A stretch of DNA of 64,000 nucleotides from Ruminococcaceae bacterium Marseille-P2935. Lineage in GTDB: Bacteria; Bacillota; Clostridia; Oscillospirales; Ruminococcaceae. Where the stretch lies: NCBI GenBank assembly GCA_900104565.1, contig LT629952.1, forward strand, positions 124,001 through 188,000, given 5' to 3'. Shown here in pieces: positions 27,528-36,373 of this stretch (position 1 is the stretch's first letter; every line of letters begins with the position of its first letter). The translations under genes were made by a program, and so were the position numbers. Under the pieces are notes generated by a model that saw only the letters and a program-made list of their open reading frames with translations, was not told the DNA's origin and ran no database searches.

Positions 27528-29399
27528 ATGAGGCAGAACGGTACAAGCGCTGCAAAACGAGTCACAACTATGGGGCTGTTGTTTGCGCTGGCCATTGTAC
27601 TTTCTTTTTTTGAATCTGCAATCATGACGCTTTTTCCCATGCTGCCGCCAGGCGTAAAGCTTGGATTATCGAATGTCGTTACTATGTATTGTTTGTTTTT
27701 AGTGGGAAAAGGCAGCGCGTTTACCCTGGTGGTGCTAAAATCCCTTTTTGCTATGCTGCGCGGGTTTATTAGTGGGGCAATGAGTTTTGCCGGTGGTGCT
27801 GTGTCACTGCTTGTTATGCTTTTTCTTATGGTATTAACCCGCCACAAAGCTCGTTATCTGGCTTTAAGTATAGCCGGGGCTGTAGCCCATAACGCGGGGC
27901 AGATTGTTATGGCCCGGGTGATTTTAAAAAATCGCTACGTATACTATTATTTTCCTATACTCTTGCTGTCCGGCCTGGTGGTCGGCAGTGTAACCGGCAT
28001 GGTACTAAACGTGCTGATGCCATATCTTAGCCGGCTTCCGACAGGCAGTCGGGAAGCAGCAAAATCTATAAAAATGGAGGGCAATAACGTGTCAAAGCTT
28101 TTTCGTAAACGGTTAAGCGGTGTAGCGGTGCCGCATCGCAAGAATACAAAAGACTGTGCCACCGTAATGATGCCAATTCCTGATCGGGTTGTGATTCCCA
28201 TGGTGCAGCATATGGGGGCACCATGCGAACCACTCGTAAAGGTTGGAGATATTGTAAAGGTTGGGCAAAAAATAGGGGATTCTGAACAATATGTAAGCGC
28301 TCCTATTCATGCCAGCGTTTCGGGAAAAGTAACTGGATTGGTTGAAATTATTACTCCCGCAGGAGCAAAAACTACGGCGGTTGAGATTGAAGCCGACAAA
28401 ACACAAGAGCCGGATGCATCTATTTGCCCACCGCAGATAAACAGCAGGGAGGATTTTTTGAAAGCTGTAAGAGCATCAGGGTTAGTGGGCTTAGGCGGTG
28501 CTGGTTTTCCGACTCATGTAAAGCTGAACCCCAAAAATCTTTCTGAGGTTGATACGTTAGTAATTAATGGCGCTGAGTGTGAGCCATATATCACCTCTGA
28601 TTACCGCACCATGATGGAAGATACTGAGGATGTGTTAAGTGGGGTACGCTTGGTTTTAAAATGGCTGGGTATTAAACAGGCTTGCATTGGTATTGAAGAC
28701 AACAAGCCCGATGCCATTGCTAAGTTTGCCAAAGCAGTCGAGAAAGATAGTAATATTCAGGTTGTTACACTGAAGTCTAAATACCCACAGGGGGCAGAAA
28801 AAGTAATTATTTATGAGACCACCGGACGTGTGGTTAAGGAAGGTATGCTTCCATCAGATGTTGGGGCTATTGTTATGAACATCACTTCCTGTGCCTTTTT
28901 GGCAAAATATATGAAAACCGGTATGCCGCTTATTTCTAAGCGTATTACCGTAGACGGCGGTGCGGTTGCCGAGCCAAAAAACCTGGTTGCTCCTATTGGT
29001 ACCCCATTTAATCATATTATTGATTTTTGCGGAGGGTACAAAACAGAACCGAAAAAGCTTTTAATGGGCGGCCCGATGATGGGCATTGCGGTTTATGACG
29101 ATAGCTACCCATTGCTGAAAAATAACAATGCAATTTTGGCTTTCGACCAAAAACAAGTGGAAAATATTTTTGATACCCCTTGTATTCGCTGTGGAAAATG
29201 TGTAGCTGCGTGCCCATTTGACCTGATGCCTGTAGCGATTGAGCGCAGTTATAAAAACAATGATGTAGATGGGCTAAAAGCGTTAAAGGTAAACTTGTGC
29301 ATGGAATGCGGTTGCTGCTCCTACGTTTGTCCGGCAAAGCGTAACCTGGTGCTGACAAATAGAATGGCAAAAGCATTGCTTCGTAAAAATAGTAAGTAG
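27528..29399 (+). CDS. rnfC: Gx-family membrane protein fused to RnfC
   Basis: One continuous 623-residue frame. Residues 1 to about 175 are a hydrophobic Gx transporter domain (heptaprenyl-diphosphate-synthase-component-I family; PGVKLGLSNVVTMY, GAVAHNAGQIVMA). Residues from about 188 are a complete RnfC, the peripheral NADH/ferredoxin-side subunit of the RNF ion pump: VVIPMVQHMGAPCEP, GLGGAGFPTHVK, INGAECEPYITSDYR, and two 4Fe-4S motifs CIRCGKCVAACP and CMECGCCSYVCP. These are usually separate genes. A GGAGG (28076-28080) and in-frame GTG (28089) at the join would allow RnfC of normal length (436 residues) to be made alone. So two products are possible. ATG 27528 has a weak GGGAAG upstream. 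Confidence 0.92.
   Translation: MRQNGTSAAKRVTTMGLLFALAIVLSFFESAIMTLFPMLPPGVKLGLSNVVTMYCLFLVGKGSAFTLVVLKSLFAMLRGFISGAMSFAGGAVSLLVMLFLMVLTRHKARYLALSIAGAVAHNAGQIVMARVILKNRYVYYYFPILLLSGLVVGSVTGMVLNVLMPYLSRLPTGSREAAKSIKMEGNNVSKLFRKRLSGVAVPHRKNTKDCATVMMPIPDRVVIPMVQHMGAPCEPLVKVGDIVKVGQKIGDSEQYVSAPIHASVSGKVTGLVEIITPAGAKTTAVEIEADKTQEPDASICPPQINSREDFLKAVRASGLVGLGGAGFPTHVKLNPKNLSEVDTLVINGAECEPYITSDYRTMMEDTEDVLSGVRLVLKWLGIKQACIGIEDNKPDAIAKFAKAVEKDSNIQVVTLKSKYPQGAEKVIIYETTGRVVKEGMLPSDVGAIVMNITSCAFLAKYMKTGMPLISKRITVDGGAVAEPKNLVAPIGTPFNHIIDFCGGYKTEPKKLLMGGPMMGIAVYDDSYPLLKNNNAILAFDQKQVENIFDTPCIRCGKCVAACPFDLMPVAIERSYKNNDVDGLKALKVNLCMECGCCSYVCPAKRNLVLTNRMAKALLRKNSK
28076..28091 (+). promoter_or_regulatory. Internal ribosome binding site and GTG inside the Gx-RnfC frame
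   Basis: GGAGG (28076-28080), 8-bp spacer, GTG (28089-28091) in frame with both domains. The codon falls exactly where RnfC proteins normally begin (SKLFRKRLSGVAVPH). Confidence 0.6.
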
Positions 29400-29410
29400 G
29401 GGTGAATCAA

Positions 29411-30352
29411 TTGAACAATTTATTGACCGTTACGCCTTCGCCTCATATCAAGAGCGGAAATTCGACTACCCGCATTATGCTGGATGTAGTACTTGCAATG
29501 GTTCCTGCATTGATCGCGTCGGTGATTATTTTTGGGCTGCGCAGTTTGTTGCTTGTTGCAGTTTGCGTAGTATCCTGTGTTGTGTTTGAATACTTGTTCC
29601 GGGTGGTTACCAAACGGGCCAATACCATTTCGGATTTAAGTGCTGTGGTAACCGGTATGCTGCTGGCATTCAATTTACCGGTAACTTTTCCAATCTGGAT
29701 GGCTGTACTAGGCTGCTTTGTTGCAATTGTCATTGTTAAACAGCTGTTTGGCGGTATTGGACAAAATTTTGCCAACCCGGCCATTACTGCCAGAATAGTT
29801 TTGCTTGTTTCCTTTGCAGGGCAGATGAGCAATTGGCTGATCCCCCAGAAAACCGCCGGGGGAATTGAGCTGGTTTCGGGTGCAACCCCGCTGACTCTGC
29901 TGGCCGAGGGTACGGCGGAAGGCATTCCAAGCTATATGGATCTCTTCCTTGGGCTGCGAGGCGGCTGTTTGGGTGAAACCTGTGTGCTGGCACTGCTGAT
30001 TGGCGGCGTATACTTAGTTATTCGTAAGGTGATTAACCCGATTATTCCTGTGGCCTTTATGGGTACAGTGTTCCTGTTCAGCTGGGCATTGGGAGCCGAC
30101 CCTCTGATGCAGCTGCTTACCGGCGGCGTTGTACTTGGTGCTGTTTTTATGGCAACCGACTATTCCACCAGCCCGGTAACCAATTGGGGAAAATTAATTT
30201 TTGGCATTGGATGTGGATTGCTCACGGTAGTGATCCGGCAGTTTGGCTCTTACCCGGAAGGTGTGTCATTCGCTATTTTATTAATGAACATTTTAACCCC
30301 GCACATTGACACCCTCACCAAAACCAAGCCGTTTGGAGGTGTGGCAAAATGA
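29411..30352 (+). CDS. rnfD: RNF complex membrane subunit RnfD
   Basis: Integral flavoprotein subunit of the RNF complex, which couples ferredoxin:NAD+ electron flow to Na+ or H+ export. About 313 residues, many membrane helices. The covalent FMN site is visible as VSGATPLTLLAEG with Thr159 as the expected attachment point; NFANPAITARI and FMATDYSTSPV are family signatures. AGGGGTGA at 29398-29404 favours TTG 29411 over GTG 29402. The 3' end overlaps rnfG by 4 bp. Confidence 0.95.
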   Translation: MNNLLTVTPSPHIKSGNSTTRIMLDVVLAMVPALIASVIIFGLRSLLLVAVCVVSCVVFEYLFRVVTKRANTISDLSAVVTGMLLAFNLPVTFPIWMAVLGCFVAIVIVKQLFGGIGQNFANPAITARIVLLVSFAGQMSNWLIPQKTAGGIELVSGATPLTLLAEGTAEGIPSYMDLFLGLRGGCLGETCVLALLIGGVYLVIRKVINPIIPVAFMGTVFLFSWALGADPLMQLLTGGVVLGAVFMATDYSTSPVTNWGKLIFGIGCGLLTVVIRQFGSYPEGVSFAILLMNILTPHIDTLTKTKPFGGVAK

Positions 30353-31731
30353 AGATAGTGAAAGATTTTGTCCTGCCGACGGTAGTTTTAACTGTAATTT
30401 GCCTAATTGTCTCCTTTGCGTTGGTATTTACCAACAGCATTACCGAACCAATCATTACTGAACGTCTGAACGCCGAGGCTACGGCAGCCCGGATTGAGCT
30501 GTTGCCCGAAGCGGATACCTTTACTCCGGTAGAAAACCTGGAAAACCCGCCCGAAGGCTTTGTAGACTGCTATGTGGCAAAAAATGGTGCGGGGTATGTA
30601 ATTACCACCAAGGCCTTTGGTTATGGCGGTGAGATCACCGTAATGACTGGCATTAAGTCTGATTCTACCATATCTAAGGTTAAAGTGCTGAACCATGGTG
30701 AAACCACTGGCATTGGAACCAGGGTGGTAGATGATGAAAATTACCTGTCCACCTATAACGGAAAAACCGGAAGTTTGGAAGGGGTCACCGGTGTAGCGGG
30801 CGCTACAGTTTCTTCCAAAGGGCTGCGTTCCGCAGTTACTGCCGCATTTGAGGTTTACTCTGCGGTTTCAGGTGCCGATGTTCCAGAGGCGGAAAACCCG
30901 ATTGACCCGGAAAAACCCGAAACCCCGCCGGTTGACTTTATGGCGCAGCTTTTCCCGGATGTTCCGAAAGGCAATGTAATCGAAAGCGCTTCGGAGGAGT
31001 ACACCGCATTTAAAGCAGGGGACCAGGGCTTTGTGATTCTTTCTTCACAGGAAGGTTTTTATTCCAAACCACTGACCTTGGCGGTAGGATTTGATCCAAA
31101 CGGTTCTATTGTGGGGATTGTAGTAACTGAAATGAATGAGACCGACGGCGTTGGTTCGGGAGTAGGCGATGCTGCCTATTTAGAAAAATATGTGGGTAAA
31201 ACCTCTGCCGGGGATATTGACGGTGTTGAGAATGTATCAGGGGCTACCATCTCTTCTACGGCATTTAAAGATGCTGTAAAAGCTGCCGTTGAGCTGTTTG
31301 ATACCGTAAAAAACGATATGCAGTCGGCCATTGCGCCTTTTATAACCAAAATTTATTCTGATGCAACGGCAGAAGAGGTAACCAGTGCCGAAGTAGATGG
31401 ATTTGCTGCTTACAAGGTGGGAAGTAAAGGATATATCGCACTTGGCTCTGCAGAAGGCTTTTATTCCAAACCGCTGACCTTGGCAGTCGGGTTTGATGCT
31501 AATGGTTCTATTTCTGGCATCGCAGTGACCGAAATGAACGAGACCGAGGGGGTTGGCTCTGGAGTAGGAGATGCTGCCTATTTAGAAAAATATGTGGGAA
31601 AAACCTCTGCTGCAGATGTTGATGGTGTTGAAAATGTAGCTGGTGCTACCATTTCATCTACCGCCTTTAAGGATGCATTAAAAGATGCGATAGAAAGATT
31701 TGGCCAGGCGAAAGGGGTGCTGGGTGCATGA
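30349..31731 (+). CDS. rnfG: Enlarged RnfG with three FMN-binding domains
   Basis: RnfG is normally about 200 residues with one membrane anchor and one covalently flavinylated domain on the outer face. This one has 460 residues: anchor (about 8-28), FMN domain 1 (to about 175, VAGATVSS with Thr153), a proline-rich linker (about 182-198), FMN domain 2 (to about 325, VSGATISS with Thr300) and FMN domain 3 (to the end, VAGATISS with Thr434). Domains 2 and 3 are near copies, 134 codons apart, also alike at DNA level (31051-31283 and 31453-31685), so the last duplication is recent. ApbE at the head of the operon would load all three sites. Overlaps its neighbours by 4 bp on each side. Confidence 0.93.
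   Translation: MKIVKDFVLPTVVLTVICLIVSFALVFTNSITEPIITERLNAEATAARIELLPEADTFTPVENLENPPEGFVDCYVAKNGAGYVITTKAFGYGGEITVMTGIKSDSTISKVKVLNHGETTGIGTRVVDDENYLSTYNGKTGSLEGVTGVAGATVSSKGLRSAVTAAFEVYSAVSGADVPEAENPIDPEKPETPPVDFMAQLFPDVPKGNVIESASEEYTAFKAGDQGFVILSSQEGFYSKPLTLAVGFDPNGSIVGIVVTEMNETDGVGSGVGDAAYLEKYVGKTSAGDIDGVENVSGATISSTAFKDAVKAAVELFDTVKNDMQSAIAPFITKIYSDATAEEVTSAEVDGFAAYKVGSKGYIALGSAEGFYSKPLTLAVGFDANGSISGIAVTEMNETEGVGSGVGDAAYLEKYVGKTSAADVDGVENVAGATISSTAFKDALKDAIERFGQAKGVLGA
31051..31685 (+). repeat. 402-bp-offset internal duplication in rnfG
   Basis: 31051-31283 and 31453-31685 encode almost the same 78 residues (from EGFYSKPLTLAVGF to STAFKDA). Most base differences are at third positions. It duplicates one FMN-binding domain. 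Confidence 0.85.
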
Positions 31732-32399
31732 AAAAATTAAAAATACTGCTGAATGGCATTATTAAAGAAAATCCGGTACTAGTACTAGTTCTGGGTACCT
31801 GCCCGACCTTGGCTGTCACAACCATGGCCGTAAACGGTGTTGGTATGGGTATGGCGGCTACCGTTGTACTGCTTTGCTCAAATGTTGCAATTTCTCTGCT
31901 GAAAAATATTATTCCCGACAAAGTTCGAATTCCGTGCTATATTGTTATAGTTGCTGGCTTTGTAACGATTGTAGGCCAATTGGTAAAAGCATTTGCACCA
32001 GATATTGACGCTGCGCTCGGAATTTTCCTGCCGCTGATTGTGGTAAACTGTATTATTCTTGGCCGCGCCGAGATGTTTGCCAGCAAAAACAGTGTTCTGG
32101 ATTCTGCTCTGGATGGTATTGGCATGGGCCTTGGCTTTACGCTGGCTTTGCTCATCATGGGCTCTATCCGCGAAATTTTAGGTTCCGGAAGTTGGTTTGG
32201 CATGCAAATTCCATTTATTACCGAGCCAGTTGGTATTCTTGTTCTTGCCCCAGGTGGTTTCTTTGTATTTGGCTGCCTGGTAGCTTTGGTAAACAAACTG
32301 ACCAAAGGCAAAGCGGTAGGCAAACGTGAGATGGGCTGCGCCGCCTGTCCTTCTGCAAGTTTCTGTGGAAAAGCATCGGAAGGGGGCTGTGAAAAATGA
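31728..32399 (+). CDS. rnfE: RNF complex membrane subunit RnfE
   Basis: Six-helix membrane subunit, homologous to RnfA and to NqrD. 223 residues. LGTCPTLAVTTMAVNG and VNCIILGRAEMFAS are typical, the latter near the cysteine that helps bind the intramembrane iron-sulfur cluster shared with RnfA. Odd: the C-terminal tail after the last helix carries four extra cysteines (GCAACPSASFCGK...GGCEK, residues about 203-222). Starts in a 4-bp overlap with rnfG and ends in one with rnfA. Confidence 0.95.
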   Translation: MKKLKILLNGIIKENPVLVLVLGTCPTLAVTTMAVNGVGMGMAATVVLLCSNVAISLLKNIIPDKVRIPCYIVIVAGFVTIVGQLVKAFAPDIDAALGIFLPLIVVNCIILGRAEMFASKNSVLDSALDGIGMGLGFTLALLIMGSIREILGSGSWFGMQIPFITEPVGILVLAPGGFFVFGCLVALVNKLTKGKAVGKREMGCAACPSASFCGKASEGGCEK

Positions 32400-32992
32400 G
32401 CCAAATGATGTTTATTTTAGTCAGTGCGATTTTTGTAGAAAACTTTGTACTGAGCAAATTCCTTGGTATCTGCCCGTTCCTTGGCGTTTCGAAAAAGCTG
32501 GATTCTGCTGTTGGCATGAGTTTGGCGGTAACATTTGTTATGTGTATTTCTACAGCGGTAACCTGGCCGCTGTATACCTACCTGCTTAAACCAAAAAATT
32601 TGGATTATATGCAGACAGTAGTATTTATTCTGGTCATTGCCGCATTGGTTCAGCTGGTAGAGATTATCTTGAAAAAGTATGTTCCTGCGTTACACCAGTC
32701 TTTGGGCGTATATTTGCCGCTGATTACCACCAACTGTGCAGTTTTGGGTGTTACTATCCTCAATGTAGACGGTGCTAAAGCGTTTAGTTACGGTCAGGCT
32801 ATGGTAAACTCGGTAGGTGCGGGGCTTGGGTTTATGCTTGCCATGGTGCTCTTCTCTGGTGTGCGCAGTAGGGTAGAGACCAGCGACCGCCCTGAATCCT
32901 TTAAGGGTTTGCCCGCAACCCTAATTGCCGCTTCGATTGTATCGGTGGCATTTATGGGCTTCTCAGGAGTTGCCGAAGGCATCTTCCATTAA
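32396..32992 (+). CDS. rnfA: RNF complex membrane subunit RnfA
   Basis: Six-helix membrane subunit pairing with RnfE in inverted topology around a 2Fe-2S cluster. 198 residues, normal. NFVLSKFLGICPFLGVS at the N-terminus and TTNCAVLGVTI in the middle are the conserved cysteine-containing helices. Its ATG overlaps the rnfE stop; rnfB follows after 18 bp. Confidence 0.96.
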   Translation: MSQMMFILVSAIFVENFVLSKFLGICPFLGVSKKLDSAVGMSLAVTFVMCISTAVTWPLYTYLLKPKNLDYMQTVVFILVIAALVQLVEIILKKYVPALHQSLGVYLPLITTNCAVLGVTILNVDGAKAFSYGQAMVNSVGAGLGFMLAMVLFSGVRSRVETSDRPESFKGLPATLIAASIVSVAFMGFSGVAEGIFH

Positions 32993-33010
32993 TGATCGGA
33001 GGGAGAAAGA

Positions 33011-33823
33011 ATGGAAATTTATCTAATTCCGGTTGGTCTGGTAACCCTGATTGGAATATTGGCCGGCCTGGGCCTCGCGCTGGCCTCCAAATTTATGGCG
33101 GTCCCTGTTGATGAAACATTCGATAAGGTTCGTGCCTGTTTGCCTGGGGTAAACTGCGGTGCTTGCGGCTATGCTGGCTGTGATGACTACGCAAAAGCAT
33201 TGACACAGAACAATGGTATAAAAACCAACCTATGTATCCCTGGTGGTGATGGTGCTGCCAAAGCCATCAGCGAGGCATTGGGGGTTGAGTTTGAAGATGT
33301 GGAGGAACAATCCGCCGTGGTACGCTGTGCCGGCAATTGCGAGGTATCTTCTTATGTAATGGATTATGAAGGCCCGCAGACCTGTGCCGCCTGCAATACC
33401 TTTTACCAGGGCAGAAGAAGCTGTTCCAGCGCCTGCCTGGGCTATGGGGATTGTGTAGATGTTTGTCAATATGATGCAATTCATATTGAAAATGGTGTAG
33501 CAGTGGTGGATAAATCCCGCTGTGTTGGCTGTGGCATGTGTGCTAAAATGTGCCCTAACAATTTAATTACCATTGTGCCCTTCACCAGCAATGTAACAGT
33601 TACCTGTTCTTCTCATGATAAGGGCGCTTATACACGTAAGGTGTGTAAAGTAGGGTGTATTGGCTGCCGCAAATGTGAAAAATCCTGCCCGACAGGCGCT
33701 ATTACTGTCAATGATAACCTGGCTGCCATTGACCCTGCAAAATGCATTAACTGTGAAGTATGCGTTGGCCAGTGCCCAACTGGTGCTATTCAGGTAATTA
33801 AGTGTAAAAATTTAGAAGCATAA
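33011..33823 (+). CDS. rnfB: RNF complex ferredoxin subunit RnfB
   Basis: Iron-sulfur subunit that takes electrons from ferredoxin. 270 residues: N-terminal membrane helix, the 4Fe-4S domain with CLPGVNCGACGYAGCDDYA (about 39-58), a second cysteine set around CAACNTFY, and further 4Fe-4S ferredoxin motifs, among them CVGCGMCAKMCP, CIGCRKCEKSCP and CINCEVCVGQCP. Many clusters in a row make it a multi-step electron wire. GGAGG precedes the ATG. Last gene of the operon, 20 bp before a terminator. Confidence 0.96.
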   Translation: MEIYLIPVGLVTLIGILAGLGLALASKFMAVPVDETFDKVRACLPGVNCGACGYAGCDDYAKALTQNNGIKTNLCIPGGDGAAKAISEALGVEFEDVEEQSAVVRCAGNCEVSSYVMDYEGPQTCAACNTFYQGRRSCSSACLGYGDCVDVCQYDAIHIENGVAVVDKSRCVGCGMCAKMCPNNLITIVPFTSNVTVTCSSHDKGAYTRKVCKVGCIGCRKCEKSCPTGAITVNDNLAAIDPAKCINCEVCVGQCPTGAIQVIKCKNLEA

Positions 33824-33842
33824 GAGAATATGCTTTCATAAC

Positions 33843-33886
33843 CAAAAAGCCCGCCATTGCATTTTTTGCATTGACGGGCTTTTTAT
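33843..33886 (+). terminator. Terminator of the apbE-rnf operon
   Basis: AAAAGCCCGCCATTGCA pairs with TGCATTGACGGGCTTTTT (one mismatch area) around a T-rich loop. Confidence 0.85.
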
Positions 33887-34437
33887 ATGGAGCTTAAAAA
33901 ACACCGGCCAAGACGGAGAGATAAAAACTTTAGATGCAGAAATTTTTCTTTTTGCTAAAATAGATGCAGATTGCCGGATGCACATTAGATGACAGGATAA
34001 CCTTACACAAAGCTGCCCTTTGAGGAATTTGAAGTGGCGATTCCAATACCATTTTCAAAAACATTTAAAAGAAGTTTGCAGAAACTCAAAGCGGACATAA
34101 ATAAATATTGCAAAAATTGCAAAGTATGCTAGGGTTATGAAAGCAGAAATGTACCCGGATCGCATTCACATGCCTGCGAATAGCCTGCTGAAGTAAGGGC
34201 AGCATAACACAAATACGAGCAAGCCCCACCAAGTGGGGCTGCTCGTAAATATTATACTGTCAGATTTTTTCAATGCACCTCGAGGAGACCGCCAATATTG
34301 TTTTTGGGCTATTTAAGACCACCGTTTTCCAGAGATTCTGCCCATGATGCTGGTGAAGTTAGCTGAAATATGATTTTATAATTATAAATCATATTCCATT
34401 TTTTGTCAGAGGGGTGCTGCTTCTGTGAAGAGCAGCG
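33887..34437. other. Intergenic region after rnf
   Basis: About 550 bp with no supported gene. It holds a GC-rich hairpin at 34214-34247 (ACGAGCA/GCCCCAC against GTGGGGC/TGCTCGT, no T-run) and an AT-rich palindrome at 34368-34396 (AATATGATTT against AAATCATATT). TAGATGCAG is repeated at about 33931 and 33961. No RNA family is recognised. Confidence 0.45.
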
Positions 34438-35154
34438 TTATTGTTTACAGATGATCATGGCAATAAAATTCATATATTTTCCGGCACCAGCGTTTAAAGC
34501 TTTTCGGTCATTGACAGCATATTCGTTGTCACAGGCGAGCCAGTCGTTCCAGCATTCGTCAAAGCTTTGCATTTCACCCAACTCAATTATTTCAATTCCT
34601 TCCGTTTCAGATAAAATATTTCTCCAAAATTTGGCATCATGAAGGGTTTGAATATCCTCTGCGCTCCACGATAGCAGCATCTCCGCAGGAATATTTTCAT
34701 GAATGTCCTTTTTTAGCCCCGGCACTGCAATCAGAAGGCGCCCGCCATGTTTTATCAGCGGAAGCAAATGCTGGCTCAGGTATTCTTTGTCCGTTCCAAA
34801 GTAGTGATAAGAATCAATGCAGATTACAGTATCGAAAAATTCATTCGCATAAGGCAGTTCATGAGCTTCCGCTTTAATAGGAATAATCTGTTGTGAGGTT
34901 AGCCCCAAGGCATCGAACCGCTGCTTATTTTCGGTGGGGCTAATCCATAAATCGGTAGCAAAAACCCTTGCCTGATATTCTTTGACTGCAAAAAGCGAGG
35001 TCACTCCCTTTCCGCAGCCAAGGTCCAAAACCGTTTCACCAGGCAAAAGCGGGTACTTTTGCAACAGTTCTTCCAACAATTTCATGGGGTTAGGGCCCAT
35101 AATGTTTTGCTGTATAAACGCCATATCATATTTTTTAGATTTTATATAATTCAC
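34438..35154 (-). CDS. Class I SAM-dependent methyltransferase
   Basis: Small-molecule-type methyltransferase of unknown substrate, 238 residues. SAM-binding motif I VLDLGCGKGVTSLF, the acidic end of strand 2 (FATDLW), then AEAHELPYANEFFD and the motif TVICIDSYHYFG. Start is GTG at 35154 (complement), with AGGAGGA seven bases before it. It stands alone between two intergenic regions. Confidence 0.85.
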   Translation of the reverse strand: MNYIKSKKYDMAFIQQNIMGPNPMKLLEELLQKYPLLPGETVLDLGCGKGVTSLFAVKEYQARVFATDLWISPTENKQRFDALGLTSQQIIPIKAEAHELPYANEFFDTVICIDSYHYFGTDKEYLSQHLLPLIKHGGRLLIAVPGLKKDIHENIPAEMLLSWSAEDIQTLHDAKFWRNILSETEGIEIIELGEMQSFDECWNDWLACDNEYAVNDRKALNAGAGKYMNFIAMIICKQ

Positions 35155-35577
35155 TTGTAATTCCTCCTGATAATCATGGTTAAACCTTGTTATATTAATA
35201 AAACTTTTTATAAATAGTATGTTCCAAGTGATTTTACTTCTTTTCTATGATGGCACGAGAACAGTATAAGTGATTATCGGAAGTAAACATCATTTGATTC
35301 ACATAAACATGGTATTTCAAATGGAGCACATAGATGCAAAAAAGGGGCATAGTTTTAAACTATGCCCCAATAGATCGTTGAAACCTATCTGTCATAGTTC
35401 TGTACGAAACAAAATTGCACAGCAAATAAAAGCAATTTGATATTGCCTTTACAAAATGCAAAATGCAATCATACGTGTTCCTTACAGAACAATCTCCAAA
35501 CAGACAACTCCCTTATTTATAAAAGATATAAACATCATACTGCTTAAAATTAAAGTTGTCAATACAAAAAAATAGAA
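35155..35577. other. Intergenic region with a minus-strand terminator
   Basis: About 420 bp, no supported gene. The only clear structure is the terminator at 35334-35368 belonging to the gene on the right. Confidence 0.4.
35334..35368 (-). terminator. Terminator for the HAD phosphatase gene
   Basis: On the minus strand GGGGCATAGTTT pairs with AACTATGCCCC and is followed by TTTTTT. It lies about 210 bp past the stop of the HAD gene. Confidence 0.75.
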
Positions 35578-36213
35578 CTAACCAAGCAACTGTTTTACAG
35601 CGTCAAAAATTTCAAACCCTGTTTTTACACAAAGGTCAGAATCTCTCATTTCTGCTTTTCCATACCCATACAGGCAGCCAATAAATGGAATGTTGTTGGC
35701 TCTGGCAGCCTGCAGATCATACAGGCGGTCACCAACCATTACAGCCTTATCGGGTTTCACTTCTTCTAACAGAATACCTAAAGTGTCAATTTTAGTTTTC
35801 CCTTCGATCAGCGGACGTTTGTAGTCCATGTATGGTTCCATGCCTAAAGCAGTAATGACCCGGCTGATGTAAGGCAGAAAAGCATTGGAACAAACTGCAG
35901 TTTTGTATCCGTTTTCCTTTAATTTGATCAACGACTCCATGACGCCGTCAAAGGTGCCGCAGTTTATTTTCATATAATCCCGCTCAACTTCACCCAAACG
36001 CTTCATAAAACGGTCCTGCTCCTCCTTAGAGCGGTCAGGCAGGTATTTCTGCGCAAACTCATATACCACACCACCCATCATCGAGAGGATTTCTTCCCGC
36101 GAAAATTCCCCGGCATTAAATTCCTTTAATACCTGTTGGGTTGCAGGTACGGTAAACAGCTCCGTTTTGTTCAGTGTTCCATCCAGATCAAAAATTACCA
36201 ATTTACTACTCAT
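35578..36213 (-). CDS. HAD-family phosphatase (phosphoglycolate phosphatase-like)
   Basis: HAD hydrolase with an alpha-helical cap. 211 residues. Motif I VIFDLDGTLNKTE, motif II AVCSNA, Lys in EGKTKIDTL and motif IV MVGDRLYDLQAA are intact, so it should be active; substrate unknown. AAGGAG precedes the ATG on the minus strand. Divergent from the DivIVA-like gene. Confidence 0.88.
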   Translation of the reverse strand: MSSKLVIFDLDGTLNKTELFTVPATQQVLKEFNAGEFSREEILSMMGGVVYEFAQKYLPDRSKEEQDRFMKRLGEVERDYMKINCGTFDGVMESLIKLKENGYKTAVCSNAFLPYISRVITALGMEPYMDYKRPLIEGKTKIDTLGILLEEVKPDKAVMVGDRLYDLQAARANNIPFIGCLYGYGKAEMRDSDLCVKTGFEIFDAVKQLLG

Positions 36214-36313
36214 ACTTACTCCTTATGGCATTATATTTACTCATTTACGCAACTGTTTTCATTATAACGGATCTATTCTCAAGAAAAAATTGATAATGTA
36301 ACAAAACTGCCCT

Positions 36314-36341
36314 TTGTTTTTATAAAAATAAATGGTATAAT
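36314..36341 (+). promoter_or_regulatory. Possible promoter of the DivIVA-like gene
   Basis: TTGTTT (36314-36319) and a perfect TATAAT (36336-36341) with 16-bp spacing, 33 bp before the start. Confidence 0.45.
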
Positions 36342-36373
36342 TGTACACAACAATGTAGGTAAGGGTGAAGCAT

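Noticed and set aside
30349-31731. RnfG length caused by fusion with a foreign gene
   Set aside because: The extra sequence is made of the same FMN-binding domain repeated, in frame, with matching DNA, so internal duplication explains it.
34214-34247. Terminator for the methyltransferase gene
   Set aside because: The hairpin is strong but lacks a T-run on either strand, so it was recorded only as structure within the intergenic region.
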